A stretch of 64,000 nucleotides of DNA from Solirubrobacter sp963724195. GTDB lineage: Bacteria > Actinomycetota > Thermoleophilia > Solirubrobacterales > Solirubrobacteraceae. The stretch covers positions 124,001-188,000 of the forward strand of contig CAVRTQ010000002.1 in assembly GCA_963724195.1 (NCBI GenBank). Direction: 5' to 3'. The stretch's first letter is position 1. Each line of letters starts with the position of its first letter. The position numbers and the translations under genes were made by a program. Below, piece after piece: positions 28,615 through 39,000 of the stretch. The notes under the pieces were generated by a model. The model worked only from the letters and a program-made list of their open reading frames with translations, had not been told where the DNA came from and searched no databases.

Positions 28615-30608
28615 GGCTCCCCGAGATCCAGCTCGACGACCGGCGCTTCCAGGATCTCGTCTCCGAGGCCCGCACGCGGATCGCGCGTTCGTGCCCCGAG
28701 TGGACCGAGCACAACGTCTCGGACCCCGGCATCACGCTGATCGAGCTGTTCGCGTGGATGACGGAGATGACGATCTACCGGCTCAACCGGGTGCCGGACA
28801 AGCTCCACGTCGCCCTGCTGGACCTGCTGGGCATCCGTCTGGACGGCCCCTCCGCCGCCACCACCAGCCTGCGGTTCCGGCTGGCGGACGCGCCGAGCGA
28901 GCCGATCCTCATCCGCGGCGGCGAGACCGAGGTCGGCACGCCGCGCACCGCCCACGACGAGTCGATCATCTTCCAGGTCGACGAGGACTTCACGATCCCG
29001 TCGATGACGCCCGCGGCCTACGTGCTCCAGCGCGTCGGGCAGTCGCCCAAGAACGTCGGCGTGGCCGACGGCGAGGCGCGCCCGCAGGGCTCGGACCAGC
29101 TCGCGTTCGGCACCCCGCCGCAGGTCGGCGACTCGCTCTACCTCGGGTTCGAGGACGCGCTGGACCGGCTGATCATCCAGATCGACGTCGACGCGTCCCA
29201 GGCCCGTGGCGCGGGCGTGAACCCGGAGGACCCGCCGCTGATCTGGGAGGTCTCCCAGGGCGACAACGAGTGGGCGCCGGCGACCGTCCTCGAGGACCTC
29301 ACGGGCGGCTTCAACTACGGCTCGGGCACGGTGGAGCTGGAGCTGCCGCCGCGCTCGGCGATCGCCCCGATCGCCGGCCAGCGCCTGTACTGGCTGCGCT
29401 GCCGGATCACCGAGCTGACGGCGAGCGGGCGCGAAGGCGCCACCTACTCGCACGCGCCGGAGATCTACTCGATCACGGCCGTCCCGATGGGCGCGCGCCT
29501 GCCGTCCACGCACGCCTCGTTGATCGAGCGCGAGACGCTCGGCTCCTCCGACGGCACGCCCGGCCAGATCTTCCCGCTGCGCAACCACCCGGTGCTGAAG
29601 GTCGGCCCGGGTGAGACGCTCGAGGTCCAGGACCCGGACACGGGCGACTGGGTGCGCTGGGAGTACCGCAACGACTTCGTCGGCTCCACCGAGCACGACC
29701 GCCACTTCACCGTGGACCTCGTGTCCGGTGACGTGGAGCTCGGCCCGGCGATCCGCGAGACGAGCGGGCGCTGGGTCCAGTACGGCGCGGTCCCGCCCAA
29801 GGGCGCGATCCTGCGCTTCACGCGCTACCGCCACGGCGGCGGCCGTGACGGCAACGTCACCGCGAGCTCGCTGACCGTGCTCAAGAGCACGATCGCGGGC
29901 ATCGACACGGTCACCAACCCGGACGCGGCGAGCGGCGGCGTGGACGCCGAGATCCTCACGCACGCGCGCCAGCGCGCGTCGATGGAGATCCGCTCGCGCT
30001 ACCGCGCGGTCACGGCGGAGGACTTCGAGTTCCTGGCCGGTGAGGCGAGCCCGCGCGTGGCGCGCGCGGTCTGCATCCCGCCGCGGGACGGCGGCGCGGT
30101 GCCGCTGCACCTGGTCCCGCGCATCTACCCGGCCGACCGGCGCCTGCACTTCGAGGAGCTCGTCCCGGAGCCCGAGCTGCTGACCGAGGTCGGCGAGTAC
30201 CTCGACGAGCGGCGCCTGATCGGCACGACGGTGGAGCTCAAGCCGTGTCGCTACCGGGGGCTCAGCGTGGTCGTGAACCTCCAGGCGCGCCCGCTGGCGG
30301 ACACCCAGCGCGTCGAGCAGGACGTCGCGCACGCGCTCTACACGTACCTGAACCCGCTCGTGGGCGGCAACCCGACCGGTCCCGGCGCGGGCTGGGCGTT
30401 CGGACGGGCCCTCAACCAGGGCGAGCTCTACGGCGTGGTCCATGCCGTCGAGGGCGTGGAGTTCGTGCGCATCCTGCGCCTGTACGAGACCAACCTGGAG
30501 ACGGGCGAGCAGTCGGCCAAGCCGGCCGGCACCCACATCGTGCTGGAGCCGGACGAGCTGATCGCGTCCGGCCTGCACATCGTCAAGGCCACGCACCGCG
30601 AGGACTAG
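28611..30608 (+). CDS. Baseplate J/gp6-like wedge protein (Afp11/Pvc11-like)
   Basis: 665 residues from GTG 28611, overlapping gp25 by 4 bases. The start LPEIQLDDRRFQDLVSEARTRI and NVSDPGITLIELFAWMTEMTIYRLNRVPDK (in pieces) are hallmarks of CIS putative baseplate assembly proteins; the centre has the baseplate-J motif near RAVTAEDFEFLAGEASPRVARA. It builds the wedges that surround the spike. Intact, with codon use like its neighbours. Confidence 0.93.
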   Translation: MRLPEIQLDDRRFQDLVSEARTRIARSCPEWTEHNVSDPGITLIELFAWMTEMTIYRLNRVPDKLHVALLDLLGIRLDGPSAATTSLRFRLADAPSEPILIRGGETEVGTPRTAHDESIIFQVDEDFTIPSMTPAAYVLQRVGQSPKNVGVADGEARPQGSDQLAFGTPPQVGDSLYLGFEDALDRLIIQIDVDASQARGAGVNPEDPPLIWEVSQGDNEWAPATVLEDLTGGFNYGSGTVELELPPRSAIAPIAGQRLYWLRCRITELTASGREGATYSHAPEIYSITAVPMGARLPSTHASLIERETLGSSDGTPGQIFPLRNHPVLKVGPGETLEVQDPDTGDWVRWEYRNDFVGSTEHDRHFTVDLVSGDVELGPAIRETSGRWVQYGAVPPKGAILRFTRYRHGGGRDGNVTASSLTVLKSTIAGIDTVTNPDAASGGVDAEILTHARQRASMEIRSRYRAVTAEDFEFLAGEASPRVARAVCIPPRDGGAVPLHLVPRIYPADRRLHFEELVPEPELLTEVGEYLDERRLIGTTVELKPCRYRGLSVVVNLQARPLADTQRVEQDVAHALYTYLNPLVGGNPTGPGAGWAFGRALNQGELYGVVHAVEGVEFVRILRLYETNLETGEQSAKPAGTHIVLEPDELIASGLHIVKATHRED

Positions 30609-31315
30609 TTGATCCGGAGCAGTACAAAGGACCGGAAGAGGACGGCGCCGCCAACGGCCACGGGACGGACATCGAGCCCGCGTCCACGGACGGCAACGGC
30701 AACGGCTACCGCACGTTCTCGGGGTCCGGCTTCGGCACGCTGATGATGCAGCTGTCGCTGGGGCCGAAGGAGACCCCGCCGGTCGCGTCCACGCGTGCGT
30801 ACCTGCGCAACGGGCTGCCGTCGCTCTACCAGGACGGCGACTTCGGGATGCGGTTCATCGGCTCGCTCGAGGAGCTGCTGGACCCGATCGTCGCGATCCT
30901 GGACGCGCTCCCCTCGCACTTCGATCCGAACTTCGCGCCGCCGGACATCCTGAACCTGCTCGCGGCGTGGCTCGGCGTGGACCTCGACGAGACGCAGGAC
31001 ATCAAGCACCAGCGCGAGATGGTCCGGCGCGCGGCCGAGCTCGGCCGCCGGCGCGGCACCGTCAGGGGCCTGGAGCTGGCGCTGAAGCTGCACTTCCCGC
31101 ACCTCCCGTTGCGCGTCGAGGACAACGGTGGTGTGATCTGGCACGGGAAGCCGGCGAAGGACGGGAATGCGACGTCGGATTTCGTCGTCTACTGCGATAA
31201 ACCCGTCGACGCGGACCTGCAGGCCTCGGTGGCCCGCATCATCGAGCAGTACAAGCCGGTGCAAGCGACATACCGGCTGCGCGTGAAGGCAGCAAAGAAG
31301 AAGGTCGAGTCATGA
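30609..31315 (+). CDS. Tail protein I/gp7-like baseplate wedge protein (Afp12-like, compact)
   Basis: About 230 residues. The core (YLRNGLPSLYQDGDFGMRFIGSLEELLDPI in pieces, then APPDILNLLAAWLGVDLDE and RRRGTVRGLELALKLHF) matches the P2 gpI-type tail proteins found after baseplate J in actinobacterial CIS. The start is unclear: ATG 30743 gives a core-only form, but 40 residues of acidic Gly/Asn-rich sequence (NGHGTDIEPASTDGNGNG) extend the same frame back to the previous stop without a start codon, so an indel near 30609 or an unusual start is possible. The stop overlaps the next ATG. Confidence 0.8.
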
Positions 31316-34300
31316 GGACGTGCCAGAGCTGCGGCAAGGAGAACGCGGACGATCAGGACTTCTGCAGCTGCGGTGAGTACCTGCGCTGGGAGCCGACCGG
31401 CTACGCGATGCCGGCGATCACCCCCGATCAAGTCCAGCCGCAGGATCCCGCGGCGGCACCTCCCCCGCCTCCGTCCGTGACGCCGGCGCCCGCCTTCTCG
31501 CCCGAGCCCGGAAACGGCCACGGCAATGGCCACGGCCACTCGGTGCCCGCCGCGCCCCCGCCGCCCCCGGCCGCGTCGCCGCTGCCCGCGGTCGCCCCGC
31601 CCGGCCAGCGCCCGGCGGCCAAGACGATGGTGCGCAACCTGCCGGCCGTCCCGGCGGACCCGGCCGTGCCCGCGGTCCCGCCCCCGCCCCGCGCCGGAGG
31701 GCCCCGCGTCGCCGACCGCCGCGACGAGCTCCCCGAGGAGCCGGCGACGATCGTCCTGCGCGAGAACGAGCAGGGCGACTTCGCCAAGGGCGGTGAGCTC
31801 GAGCACACGGTCGAGCCGGGCGAGCGCGGCCGCGTGCTGGCGCTGATCCGCAACCAGAGCGGGATCGTCGACAACTACGACCTGCGCGTCGAGGGCATCC
31901 CGGACGACTGGTGGTCGATCTTCCCCGGCACGGTCTACCTGGTGCCGTTCGGCGCGGGCGGGACCTACGAGCAGGAGGTCGAGGTCCACCTGCACCCGCC
32001 GCGCACGCCTGAGGCCGAGGCGCGGCTGTGGGAGCTCAAGGTCGTCGCGGACTCCAAGGCGAGCCGGATCGTCGCGGCCTCCGCCGCGCTGCACCTGCAC
32101 ATCGGCGCGTACGAGGACACGGCCACCGCGCTGCGCCCGCAGCGCCGCCGCGGCCGCCGCAAGGCCACCTACGACGTCCACGTGGTCAACAAGGCCAACG
32201 CGCCGGTGCTGGTCGCGCTCGACGGCGAGGACCCGGACGGCGAGCTGCAGTTCGGCTTCAACCGGCCCCCGCAGGAGGTCCCGCCGGGCGGGTCGGTCAC
32301 GACCCAGATGCAGGTCAAGCCGCCCAAGCAGATCTGGATCGGCCGCGGGCAAGGACCGTCAGCTCTCGATCACGACGATCACGGGCGAGGAGGCGCAGGC
32401 GCGCGCCGCCGCGCAGCCGCTGCCCGCAACGGTGCTGGAGGCCGAAGGCCCGCCGCCCAAGAAGAAGTGGTACCGGCGCAAGCCGAAGGCCCCGCGCGTG
32501 CCGGGCATGTACCCGCCGCGCATCTACAAGCCGCAGCTGTACCCGCCGGACGTGCAGTTCGGGCCGGGCGGCATCAACGTGCGCATGCCGCAGATGCGTG
32601 GCCCGCAGGTGACCGGCCCGCAGATGGGCGGCATGAACGCGCGCCAGATGATGCCCGCGGGCGGGCTGAAGATGCCCAAGCGCGGCGGCGGCGGGGCCCC
32701 GAGCGGTCCGCTCATGCCCTCGCAGGGCGTGTTCAAGCAGCGGCCGTGGATTCCGTGGTGGTCGCTGCTCGTCCTGGCGCTGCTGCTCGCGCTGCTGTTC
32801 TTCCTGTACCGCTCGCTGCCGCAGAACGTCGTCGTGCCCGATGTCGTCGGCGCGGAGTCCGCGTTCGTGGCCGAGGAGACGTTGACGAAGTCCGAGCTCA
32901 AGCTGGACCCGTCGCAGAAGACGCAGGTCGACGACAAGGCGCCCGCCGGGTCCGTGATCGACCAGACGCCCAAGGAGGGCGAAGAGGTCAAGAAGGGCGC
33001 GACCGTGACCGTGCTGATCGCGGTCGGTTCGGGCAAGGTCGACGTGCCGGACCTCGCGGGCCTGACCGCGACCGAAGCCGACAAGGCGCTGCGCGAGAAA
33101 CAGCTCACGCTGGGTTCGGCGTCGCCGACCGACGCGACGCCCGAGGCGAAGATCGCGACCCAGATCCCGGCGGCCAAGGAGATCGTCCAGTCCGGCGAGC
33201 CGATCGACATCTTCTTCGAGGACCCGACCGCGGCCGCCAACCGCGACAAGGACTCAGGCGGCAAGGAAGACAAGCCCGGCGAAGCCGACGGCGGTGGCGC
33301 GGGCGGCGGCGGCGCCGGTGGCGGTGCCGGCGCGGAGATCACCGTCCCGGCGGTCGGCAAGGACGACGTCGAGACGTACGCCAAGAAGGCCGCCGACCTC
33401 GGCATCGTGCCCAACCCCACGCGCCGGTTCGACGACGCGCCGGTCGGCCAGCTCGTGGCTGTGGTCCCCGAACCCGGCACGAAGGTCGAGAAGGGCGCGA
33501 AGGTGCAGCTGATCGTCTCCGCCGGCCAGCCGCAGGTGATCTTCACCAACGAGAAGGACATCCTGCGCGTCAACGGCGCCAACGGGCAGAAGCTGGACCC
33601 GATCGCCGACGACGACGCGCTGCTGGAGACGAACCCGACCTGGAACGCGGCGGGCACGCACGTGGCCTTCGCCGCGGACGGCCGGATCATGATCAAGGAC
33701 ATCACCAAGGACAACGCGGACGCCGTGCCGCTGTCGCCCGCCGGCAGCGACGACTCCAACCTGGCCTGGGCGCCGATCGCCGACACGAACGTGATCGCGT
33801 TCACGCGCGCCACGGCCGAGGACGCGGACCTGTGCTTCGGCAAGGTCACGCGCGACGGCATGGACGCGAACTGCATCATCGAGCCCAAGGTCACGCCCAA
33901 CCGGGTCGTCCACTGGGCGCCCGACGGCAAGTCGATCCTCGCGTTCGCGGGCAAGAACGACCAGAGCGCGGCCGGGATCATGCGCTGGCGGCTCAAGCAG
34001 GGCAAGGACCCGTTCTCGAGCAACCCGTCGGACTGGTCCAAGGGGCGTTTCGTGTCCGACATCGAGCGGCCGAACAAGATCATGATCGACGCGACCATCT
34101 CGCCGGACGGCAAGCAGATCGCGATGATCTCCAACCTGGGCTCCTCGCGGTTCCAGCTGTTCCTGGGTGACGTCAAGGACGGCTTCGACATCGAGAAGGC
34201 CAAGAAGACCAACGTGCGCGCCTGCAAGGTCGTGTGGCGCAGCGACGGCCGGGAGCTCCTCGTCATCCAGTCCGACGCCATCTGCAACGAGAAGGTGGGC

Positions 34301-34399
34301 GCGCTGGTGCGCGTCGGCGTCACCGACCTGCGGGTGGGCGAGCAGCTCAACGCCTCCGGCGACGACCCGGTGTACCAGCCGCTGACGCTCGAGGGCTGA
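31312..34399 (+). CDS. Zinc-ribbon membrane protein with three PASTA domains and a propeller
   Basis: About 1028 residues. Order: zinc ribbon (CQSCGKEN, then FCSCGEYL), a Pro-rich NGHGNGHGHS linker, two NEW3/CARDB-like beta domains (residues 140-350), a Met/Gly/Pro-rich linker, one transmembrane helix (WWSLLVLALLLALLFFLY, near residue 490), three PASTA domains (VVVPDVVG, VDVPDLAG, ITVPAVGK) and a C-terminal TolB-like propeller (TWNAAGTHVAF, WAPDGKSIL, ISPDGKQIAM). The N-terminal half resembles membrane proteins encoded after the baseplate genes of Streptomyces-type CIS, proposed to tether particles to the membrane. PASTA binds peptidoglycan, so this one would link particle and wall. One +1 change near 32349. 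ATGA overlap with the previous gene. Confidence 0.8.
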
Positions 34400-34405
34400 T
34401 CAACG

Positions 34406-36044
34406 GTGCTGTGCCCCAGCTGCCGTCGCCAGCTCGAGCGCGGAGCGAGCTACTGCGGCAGCTGCGGGGCGCCCCTGAACGGGGCCCCCGCGCCGCTCGA
34501 GCTCGTGCTCGACGGTGGGCAGCGGGTGCCGATGGTGTCGGAGCTGACGATCGGGCGCGCGCCCGGGTCGACGCTCGTGCTCTCGGACCCGTCGGTGTCG
34601 CGGATGCACGCGCGGATCACGGCCGACGCGGTGCTGGAGGACATCGGCTCCTCCCACGGCACGTGGCTGGACGGGGTGCGCGTGACGGGGCCATCGCCGC
34701 TGCGTGACGGGGCGAAGATCCGGCTCGGCGACGCGGAGCTGCGGGTGGAGCGTCGGCGCGACGCGGCCGAGGCGGGGCGGACGATGTTCGTGCCCGCGGG
34801 CGCGACCGGCGTTCATGCCGTCGATCGGCAGCAGCGGGACGCAGTTCGGGATGCGCCCGCGCGTGCGGTCCGGCTATGCGCTCAAGCGGCTGGACGCGTC
34901 CGAGGGGCGCCAGCGGTGGGTGTTGAAGGATCAGCGCAGCGGGACGTTCCTGCGGCTCTCGGACAACGACGCGTGGGTGTTCGAGCTCTTCGACGGCACG
35001 CACTCGCTGCTCGAGCTCGTGGCCATGTGCGAGCAGCGGTTCGGGACGACCGGGTCCGCCCGGCTGGTGCGGCTCTTGACCGACCTGGGCGAGCGCGGCT
35101 TCCTCTCGGGCGTCGCGGGCAGCACCCCCGCGGGCGAGGCGCCGACGTCGTGGTGGCGGAAGCTGGTCCGGCCGCGCGAGAAGATCTTCACCGGGCTCGG
35201 CCCGCGGATCGAGGCGCTCTACCGGCACGGCGGCTGGGTGTTCTTCACGCGCCCGGCGTTGATCGCGCTGGCCGTCCTCGGCGTGCTCGGGCTGGCGTCC
35301 TTCATCTACCTGATCGCCGGGCGCTACGGGACGCCGTTCGTCGTGGCGTCGAAGTTCGGTCTGGGCGGGCTCGTGTTCCTGCTCGGGCGGTTCGCGGTCG
35401 TGGCCGTGCACGAGACCGCGCACGGGCTGACGATGGCGTCGTTCGGGCGGCGTGTGGACAGGGCCGGGCTGAAGACCATCGCGATCTTCCCGTACGCGTT
35501 CGTGGACACGTCGGAGGCGTGGTTCGAGCCGCGCCGGCGGCGGATCGCGGTGAGCGCCGCGGGGCCGTTGTCGGACTTCTCGCTCGGCGCGATCTTCGCG
35601 CTGTGTGCGCTGCTGCTGCCCGAGGGCACGGTGCGCGACATCTTCTTCAACCTCGCGTTCGCGGCCTACGTGGGCGCGTTCTTCAACCTGAACCCGTTCA
35701 TCGAGCGCGACGGCTACCACATGCTCGTCGACGGCTTGAACGAGCCGGGGCTGCGGCGGCGGGCGAAGGAGCAGCTCGAGCGCCGGCTGCGCGGCGAGGG
35801 CCAGCGCGAGGGCGATTCCCCGGTGCTGATGCGCTACTCGCTCTACGGGCTCGGCTGGTCGGTCGTGATGGCGCTGTTCGCGATCGGCATCACGTTCCGC
35901 TACAAGACGATCTTCCTCGAGGATCTCGAAGTGCCCGCGCCCGTGGTGTATGGCGTCATGGGCACGCTCTGGCTGGTGTTCTTCCTGCCTGTGGTGTTCG
36001 TGTTGGGCAAGCCGCTCTGGCAGCGGTTGCGGGGAGTTAAGTAG
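34406..36044 (+). CDS. FHA domain-PqqD-like-M50 peptide metalloprotease fusion (one frameshift)
   Basis: About 545 residues. A zinc ribbon (CPSCRRQL, YCGSCGAP) is followed by a complete FHA domain (TIGRAPGST, SVSRMHARI, SSHGTWLDG) that should bind phosphothreonine. After a +1 change near 34815 comes a PqqD-like winged domain (GTFLRLSDNDAWVFELFDG, LVRLLTDLGERGFL) and a multi-helix M50 domain with the zinc motif HETAHG and the late motif FFNLNPFIERDGYHML. That arrangement is known from peptide zinc metalloproteases near RiPP and peptide-export genes, where the PqqD-like part can recognise a leader. It immediately precedes the giant hydrolase, whose N-terminus looks like such a leader. Confidence 0.8.
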
Positions 36045-36047
36045 GCG

Positions 36048-39000
36048 ATGGCGACCTCGCCGACCGAAGCGGACGTCGCCGCCCGGCTGATCGAGCGGTT
36101 GCTCGCCGACCCGAGCTTCCGCGCGCGGTTCCGCCGCGACCCGGCGGGCGCCTGCCGCGAGGCCGGGCTCGACCAGCTCGCCCAGGAGATGTCCCTGGGC
36201 GGCGGCAAGGCCTTCCACACGCTGGACATCCGCGAGTCCAAGTCCTCGCTGGCCGGCGTGATGATGGCCGCGGCGATGGAGGGCGTCGGCATCTGGCAGT
36301 TCTCGGAGACCGTCCTGCCGGGCTTGAAGGAGTTGCCGAGCCACGTCGCCGACGTCGTCTCGCGCGTGGATCTGCCCGCGATCTCCATGCCCGGCGGCGG
36401 TGGCGGCGACGCCGCGCCGGCGGCCCCGGCCGCACCGGAGCCGGACGCACCGGCCGCCGCGCCGGGCGCGGGCGCGAACGTGCCGGCGGCCTCGGACGTG
36501 CCGGGAGTCGCGGGCCCGCAGGACGTGCCGGGGGTGGCCCCGGCCGACGGCGCGGGCAGCGCTCCGCCGGCCGCGGCGGGAGCGGCGCCGTCCGCTCCTC
36601 CCCCGCCCGCCGCCGCGCCGCCCGCGGACGCGCCCGCGGATGCGCCGAAGGCGACGGAGGCCGAGGCTCCGAAGGAGCCCAAGGCACCCGAAGGACGACC
36701 CCGCCGCGGACGCGGCCAAGCGGATCGCCGACGAGAACTCCCCCGAGGCGGCGAAGCGCGCGCAGGAGGAAGAAGCCGCGAACGCGCTCGACGAGACGAC
36801 GAGCGGCGTCCCCGGGCTCCGACGCCCTGCCGGGCGCGCCGGAGGGCGACGGCGCTGCCGGCGACGTGCCGTCCGGGGCGGTCGCGGTCACGCCCGAGAA
36901 CGCGGTGCCGGAGAACGGCCCGATCAAGGGCGCACTGCCCGAGAGCGGCAAGTCGGGGGGCATCACCGGCGCCGCGCGGCGGTTCACCCGGCGGCTCTCC
37001 GGCGGCGGTGGCGCCAAGGGCGGCGACCCGTCGCTGCCCGCCACGGGTGGCGCGTCCGCCGCCGGCGAGCGGCGCGTCGCGTCGCCGGGGCGGCGTCGAC
37101 TGCGCCGGTGCCGCGCCGGCCGGCGCGGGCGCGGACCTCCCCGCCGCGGCGCCCGAGAACTCGCTGCCGGGCGACGCGCTTCCGGAGGCCGGCGGCGACC
37201 CGTCGCTGCCGACGGCGCCCCCGGCTGACTCACTGCCGGCCGAGGTCCCGAGCGCCCCGCCGACGCCCCAGGCGCTCGCGCTGCTCGCGAACAAGAACGT
37301 CGTGCTCGACGCTCCCGGGGTCGCCGAGATCAACGCCGGGCGGGTCGACCCGCGGGTCGTCGGCGTGCTGACGCAGCTCAGCCAGGAGCACAAGATCACG
37401 GTCTCGGCGCTGAAGTCCGCCGACGGGGGCATGGACATCGCGGCGGTCGACGGCGAGATGGTCAACCCCGACAGCGGAGCGGCGCGGGACCTGGCGAGCG
37501 CGCTGGCGGAGCTGCCGCCCGGCCTGCGCCCGGACTCGGTCGGGTCGCCGTGGGCGATCGCCGCGCCTGGGTTCTTCACCGACGGCGCGCATCAGGACCA
37601 CCTGTCGCGTCGCGTTCAAGCGCCGTCGCCGCCGCCGCCGGCGGCGGTGCCCGTCGCGGCGCCCGCCCCGGCGGCGGCCGTTCCCGCCGGGGTGCCGGCG
37701 GTGGCCGCTGCGGGAGTGCAGGCGCCCGTCGTGCCGGTCGAGCCGGCGTTCGACCCGACGAAGTCCGACGCGTTCCTCCCGGCGGTCAAGGCCCGGGCCG
37801 TGGCCGCGTCGGCTGACCGCGCGCCCGATCCGCGCGATTCGCAGGCCTTCCTGCCGGCGATCGAGAAGAAGCCGGCGGCGGTGGCCCAGCCGGCGCAGCT
37901 CGCGGGCCAGCCGGCCGGCGCGCCCGTCGACATCTCCGCGGTCGCGGCGGCCGCGCCGGAGGCGTACCCCGGCAACGACGCGCCGAAGGAGCAGCTCGCG
38001 GCGTGGATGGCGGGCCAGGCGGAGAAGCGCGGCCTGCCGCCCGAGCTGCCCGTGATGGCGGCGCTCGTCGAGTCGGGGATGAAGAACCTCAACTACGGGG
38101 ACGCCGACAGCGTCGGGTTCTTCCAGATGCGCGTGAGCATCTGGGACCAGGGCCCGTACAAGGGCTACGGCGACAAGCCCGAGCTGCAGGTCAAGTGGTT
38201 CCTGGACGAGGCGGAGAAGGTCAAGAACGCGCGGGTCGCGGCGGGCAAGCCGATCGACGACCCCGACCACTACGGCGAGTGGATCGCCGACACCGAGCGC
38301 CCGGCCGCGCAGTACCGCTACCGCTACCAGACCAAGCTCTCAGAGGCCAAGGGCCTGCTCTCCAGCCGCGCCGCGGCGCCGCAGCCCGTGGCCGCGGCGG
38401 CCGCCGTGGTGGACGCGGGCGTGGTGCCCGCTCCGGCCGGCGGCGGGCTCGGGGGCGCGGCGCTCGGCGTCGCGAAGGGCGAGCTCGGCGTCCGCGAGGT
38501 GGGCACGAACGCCGGCCCGAAGGTCGACGAGTACCTCGCCGCGGCCAAGGTCCCGTCCGGCAACCCGTGGTGCGCCTCGTTCATCACGTGGTCGCTGGAG
38601 AAGGCCGGGCACAAGATGCCGGGCGGCGGCTGGGCCGCGGTCCAGACGTGGGTGCGCAACGCCGAGCAGGGCAACAACGGCCTGCAGATCGTCAGCGCGG
38701 CGGACGCCCGCCCCGGCGACATCGTGGCCTACGACTGGGGCGGCCAGAACGACTTCGGCGCCGACGGCCACATCGGCTTCCTCGACAGCACCGTGCAAGG
38801 ACGGCAAGTTCAAGGCGCTGGAGGGCAACAACGCCGACGCCGTCTCCAGCGTCGACCGCAACACCAACAGCGGCAACGTCGTCTTCATCCGCGTCAACGG
38901 CGACGCTCCGGCCGGCGCCGGCGTGCCCGTCCAGCCGGGCGCGCCCAGCCGCGCCGGCGCGCCGCGACCCCGCCGGTCGACCCGAAGCAGTTCGGCGGCG

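Noticed and set aside
25781..30596. Very long open frames on the minus strand (about 800 and 670 codons) opposite the spike and baseplate genes
   Set aside because: They mirror the codon bias of the real genes in GC-rich DNA. Their products are Arg/Val/Asp-rich without domains, and the plus-strand genes are unmistakable.
9730..31315. Prophage
   Set aside because: Sheath, tube, spike and baseplate are present, but no capsid, terminase, portal, integrase or lysis cassette. The DUF4157, DUF4255, LysM adaptor and AAA+ genes identify a CIS.
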